DNA of 64,000 nucleotides from Phylloscopus collybita. Its lineage: Eukaryota > Chordata > Aves > Passeriformes > Phylloscopidae. Location: assembly GCA_027886175.1 (NCBI GenBank), contig JAJNNQ010000100.1, positions 2,829,501-2,893,500 on the forward strand, read 5' to 3'. The notes beneath the pieces were generated by a model. It saw only the letters and a program-made list of their open reading frames with translations, was not told the origin of the DNA and made no database searches. Below, one piece after another: positions 61,060 to 64,000 of this stretch (its first letter is position 1; every line of letters starts with the position of its first letter). The position numbers and the translations under genes were made by a program.

Positions 61060-62215
61060 GCAGGAATGGGGAGCACTGTTCCCACCCCCATTCCCCCGGG
61101 CAGGACTAAGGCTGAGTGGGGATCACTGATTTCCATCCTCTCTTCCCCCCTTTCCCGCGATGCAGCAGGAATGGGGAGCTCTGATTTACACCCCTCCTGC
61201 TCCCGAGGCTGTGATGAAGCAGGAGTGGGGAGCTCTGATTTTTGCCCTGCTCCCCCCATCCCGGCAGGAACAGTGACAGTGATTTACACCCCTTCCTCCT
61301 CATTTTCCGGGATGGATCAGGAATAGGGAATTCTGGTTCACACCCCTTCTTCCCCTCAAGACTGGCATGCAGCAGGAATGGGGAGAACTGATTTCCATTC
61401 CCTGCTCTCCTCCATCCCGGGATGCAGCAGGAAGAGGGAGTTCTAATTTACAGCCCTTCTTACCCCCAAGATTGGGATTTAACAGGAGTGGGAATCACTG
61501 CTTTACATTCCGCTCCTCCATCCCGGGGTGCAGCAGGAGCGGGAATCACAGATTTACACCCCGCTCCCCCATCCCCGGATTCAGCAGGAATGGGAATCGC
61601 TGATTTACATCCTACTCCTCCATCCCGGGGTGCAGCAGGAATGGGAATCATTGATTCACACCCCGCTCCTCCACCCCGGGCTGCAGCAGGAGCGGGAATC
61701 ACTGATTTACACCCAGCTCCTCCATCCCTGGGTGCAGCAGGAATGGGAATCACTGATTTACACCCCGCTCCTCCATCCCGAGCTGCAGCAGGAATGGGAA
61801 TCACTGATTTACATCCTACTCCTCCATCCCGGGGTGCAGCAGGAATGGGAATCACTGATTTACATCCTACTCCTCCATCCCGGGGTGCAGCAGGAATGGG
61901 AATCACTGATTTACATCCTACTCCTCCATCCCGGGGTGCAGCAGGAGGGGGAATCACTGATTCACACCCCGCTCCTCCATCCCCGGATTCAGCAGGAGCG
62001 GGAATCACTGATTTACATCCTACTCCTCCATCCCGGGGTGCAGCAGGAATGGGAATCATTGATTCACACCCCGCTCCTCCATCCCGGGGTGCAGCAGGAA
62101 TTGGAATCACTGATTCACACCCCGCTCCCCCCCACCCTTGGGCGCACCGATGGGGGAGCGCTGATTTCCACCCCTTCTTCCCCCGGTTTCCCGGGATGCA
62201 GCAGGAACGGGGAGA
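61060..62215. repeat. Long-unit minisatellite B, 51 bp core, about 20 units
   Basis: Unit: 'cagcaggaatgggaatcact', then 'gatttacatcctactcctcc' and 'atcccggggtg' (51 bases). The first units (61060-61480) are more diverged and resemble array A ('cagcaggaatggggagctc'), so A and B share an origin. The 51-base period leaves a frame open on both strands for about 300 codons. Confidence 0.95.
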
Positions 62216-63600
62216 GCTCATTTGCGCCCTGCTCCCGCCGGGGGCTCCGGGCGGGACCTCTCCTCGCTGCTGCTTTAAAAGGGGCTCGGCAGCTGGAGAG
62301 GAGGGGAAACCCATCCGGGAGCGCCTCCATCGCCGGCTCCGCGGTGTTTGTTTGGTTTTTTTTTTTTTTTTTTCTGTTTAGGGAAAGAGCCACGGTACCG
62401 ACAACACCAACAAGAACCCCTCTCTGTCGTTTCCCCGGCTCCCCCCGCAGCCGTCGGAGCCTCTGGGAGGCTGATCCCGTGCGGAAAACGCAGCTGAAAA
62501 GCTCCAGCGGTGCCGCCGGCAGGGAAGGGATAACAGGGATAACGCGCAGCGCAGGAGCCGGGAAGGAAGGAACGGAGAGGAAAGCCGCATCCCCGCCTCC
62601 GAGGATTTCCCACCGCCAAGAGGGGAAAACAAGGGAGGAAGGAAGAATTTTACTGGGGGAGGGAGCTCAGGGAGAGAGCGGGAGCCCGTGTGACTGTCTC
62701 CCGCCCTACACGCGAGTATTTATTATTTTACTAATCCGTGCCTGGAGTCTCTCAAGGAGCGGGGGACTCCCCGAGGTGGGGAGGGGAGGAGGGTGAGGGG
62801 AGGGGAGGGGAGGGGAGGGGGGAAGACCCTCGGCCGGCTGCTCTGAGGATGCGCCGGGCGGGTCAGAGCAGCCGCGCTCTGCTCCATCCCTCCCCGGCGA
62901 GGATGCTCCGGGGCCGGAGGGTGGGGGCTGCCCGGCCGTGCTGCTCCGCGGGGACCCCCAAAATCCCTCCATTCACCTCTTTTTTTATTATTATTTATTT
63001 GGGGGTTTATGGCGATTTCGGCACGGCGGGCGGGCGCTGCAGCTCCCGGGGGCCGGCGGGATGCGGGATCCGGGGCGAGGGCGGTGTCAGAGGGGAGAGT
63101 TCCCCTCCCAGGCAGTGAGAGGGGAGACCCCCACACCCCCGCCCCAGAAGCCGCCCCCCTGCCCTGCTCACCCCGGCTGCGTCTCCCAGGCTCTGCTCAG
63201 GCGGTTTGAAGCTTCCAGGACCCATCCGGAGCTCCACAGCATCGCACTGGGTTTCCCCCCGGGGGATGAAAATCCTTCTCCCGACAGGGGAGAGACGCCG
63301 GGCGAGAAACCGCACGGGTGAAGGGGAACTTGCAGGGAAATCCGGGGATGGGGAGGCGGAGGCACGGCCAGGGTGCTGGGGCACACCTCAAAGCTCGGTT
63401 TTTACCTCTTCCCCCGCCAGGTAAAAATCCCAGCAGGCTCGCGGGAGCTGCGCTGTTGGGATATTTCTCTTTGAAGGAGAAAGGATCCCCCCTCAGGCCT
63501 CTCCTTCCCTCCCTCGGAGAAAAGATGCTCCACAGAACAGGGGGTCCCGCCGGTCTAAACCCGCGGGGGGATTGGGGACACAGGCGACACCTCCAACTGC
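62216..63600. other. GC-rich intergenic DNA, no gene recognised
   Basis: Unique sequence with a short (AGGGG)n at 62799-62820 and a poly(T) at 62358-62373. No forkhead domain or other family is seen, so FOXL1 must lie beyond the window or be absent. Confidence 0.5.
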
Positions 63601-63643
63601 ATCGGAATCCCTCGGGGCCTCGGATTAAAGCTGTTACGTCAGT

Positions 63644-63674
<31 letters not shown>

Positions 63675-63729
63675 TTAAATAAATCCGACGACAGAAAACA
63701 CAGCCCCAAACCTGGACGTTTATACAGAA

Positions 63730-63880
63730 AAAGAGCATCACAAATTCCTAATGTAAGCACCGGCCAGCTGTGTGCACTTGTAAAGTTGTTATAATCCCCC
63801 TCCTTGGTATAAACAGGAAAGTACATAATATAAAGCAACAGGCCCGCATTCACAAATACTGACCCTCCTCCCCGGGCCTG
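63730..63880. promoter_or_regulatory. Candidate enhancer with a FOX:ETS composite site
   Basis: ATAAACAGGAAA at 63809-63820 joins a forkhead site (ATAAACA) and an ETS core (AGGAA) with the spacing of the FOX:ETS endothelial motif. The surrounding sequence is non-repetitive and moderately A/T-rich. Conservation and activity are not shown. Confidence 0.35.
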
Positions 63881-64000
63881 CCAAATTCCCCTTTTTGCTG
63901 CAGTCTCTGCCTGCCCGGCCTGGGAGCGGGGCTGCACCGAGGGTCCCTTTTGGCCCAGCCCCGGGGCTCTCCTCGGGGTGAAAAAGCGGATCCGTGCACC

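Noticed and set aside
60390..62215. Regular repeats considered as a CRISPR array
   Set aside because: Units are contiguous without unique spacers, in a vertebrate genome, and vary gradually as minisatellites do.
61422..62381. 319-codon frame and a 284-codon reverse frame, LHPAPPSRGAAGMGI-like
   Set aside because: Both arise from the 51-bp period. A real coding repeat would not keep both strands open.

Overview
This is a vertebrate, almost certainly avian (songbird-like), nuclear DNA window. It carries the FOXF1 - MTHFSD - FOXC2 gene cluster, which in human lies on 16q24 in the same order and orientation. The avian call rests on about ten CR1 LINE fragments with typical bird CR1 3' ends, two LTR-like insertions, no mammalian SINEs, and very dense GC-rich minisatellites of the kind seen on bird microchromosomes. 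Species cannot be named from the sequence alone.

Layout. 1-15.8 kb: non-coding DNA upstream of FOXF1, with an LTR edge, two CR1 fragments, a likely conserved regulatory element near 5.3 kb, and long homopurine/homopyrimidine, A/T and A/C tracts. 15.8-21.5 kb: FOXF1 (+), two coding exons (16952-18017 and 19933-20093, 408 aa), with a CpG-rich promoter, a minisatellite in its intron and a 3'UTR ending at two poly(A) signals. 21.5-32.1 kb: intergenic DNA with a conserved-looking AT-rich element, two minisatellites joined by a duplicated 155 bp block, a 0.35 kb tandem duplication and CR1 copies. 32.1-47.2 kb: MTHFSD (-), seven coding exons reconstructed here (403 aa: an MTHFS-like domain followed by an RRM), one intron with a GC-AG boundary, and a promoter with four perfect CRE palindromes. 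47.2-54.2 kb: intergenic DNA with an AT-rich repeat, a solo LTR, (TTCC)n and three minisatellites. 54.2-57.4 kb: FOXC2 (+), a single coding exon (54865-56349, 494 aa) with a CCAAT/GC-box promoter and a poly(A) signal at 57337. 57.4-64 kb: downstream DNA with three minisatellites and, near the right edge, a FOX:ETS-type composite site. FOXL1, the next gene in human, is not present before the window ends.

FOXF1 and FOXC2 are forkhead transcription factors of embryonic mesoderm: FOXF1 acts in splanchnic/lateral plate mesenchyme, lung and gut; FOXC2 in paraxial mesoderm, blood and lymphatic vessels and heart. MTHFSD is a broadly expressed folate-enzyme-like RNA-binding protein sitting between them. 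No prokaryotic or wholly new gene system is visible. The unusual content lies in regulatory and repeat structure: the duplicated CRE/start-codon module of MTHFSD, the GC-AG intron, candidate conserved enhancers, and a pentamer array that switches unit part-way through.
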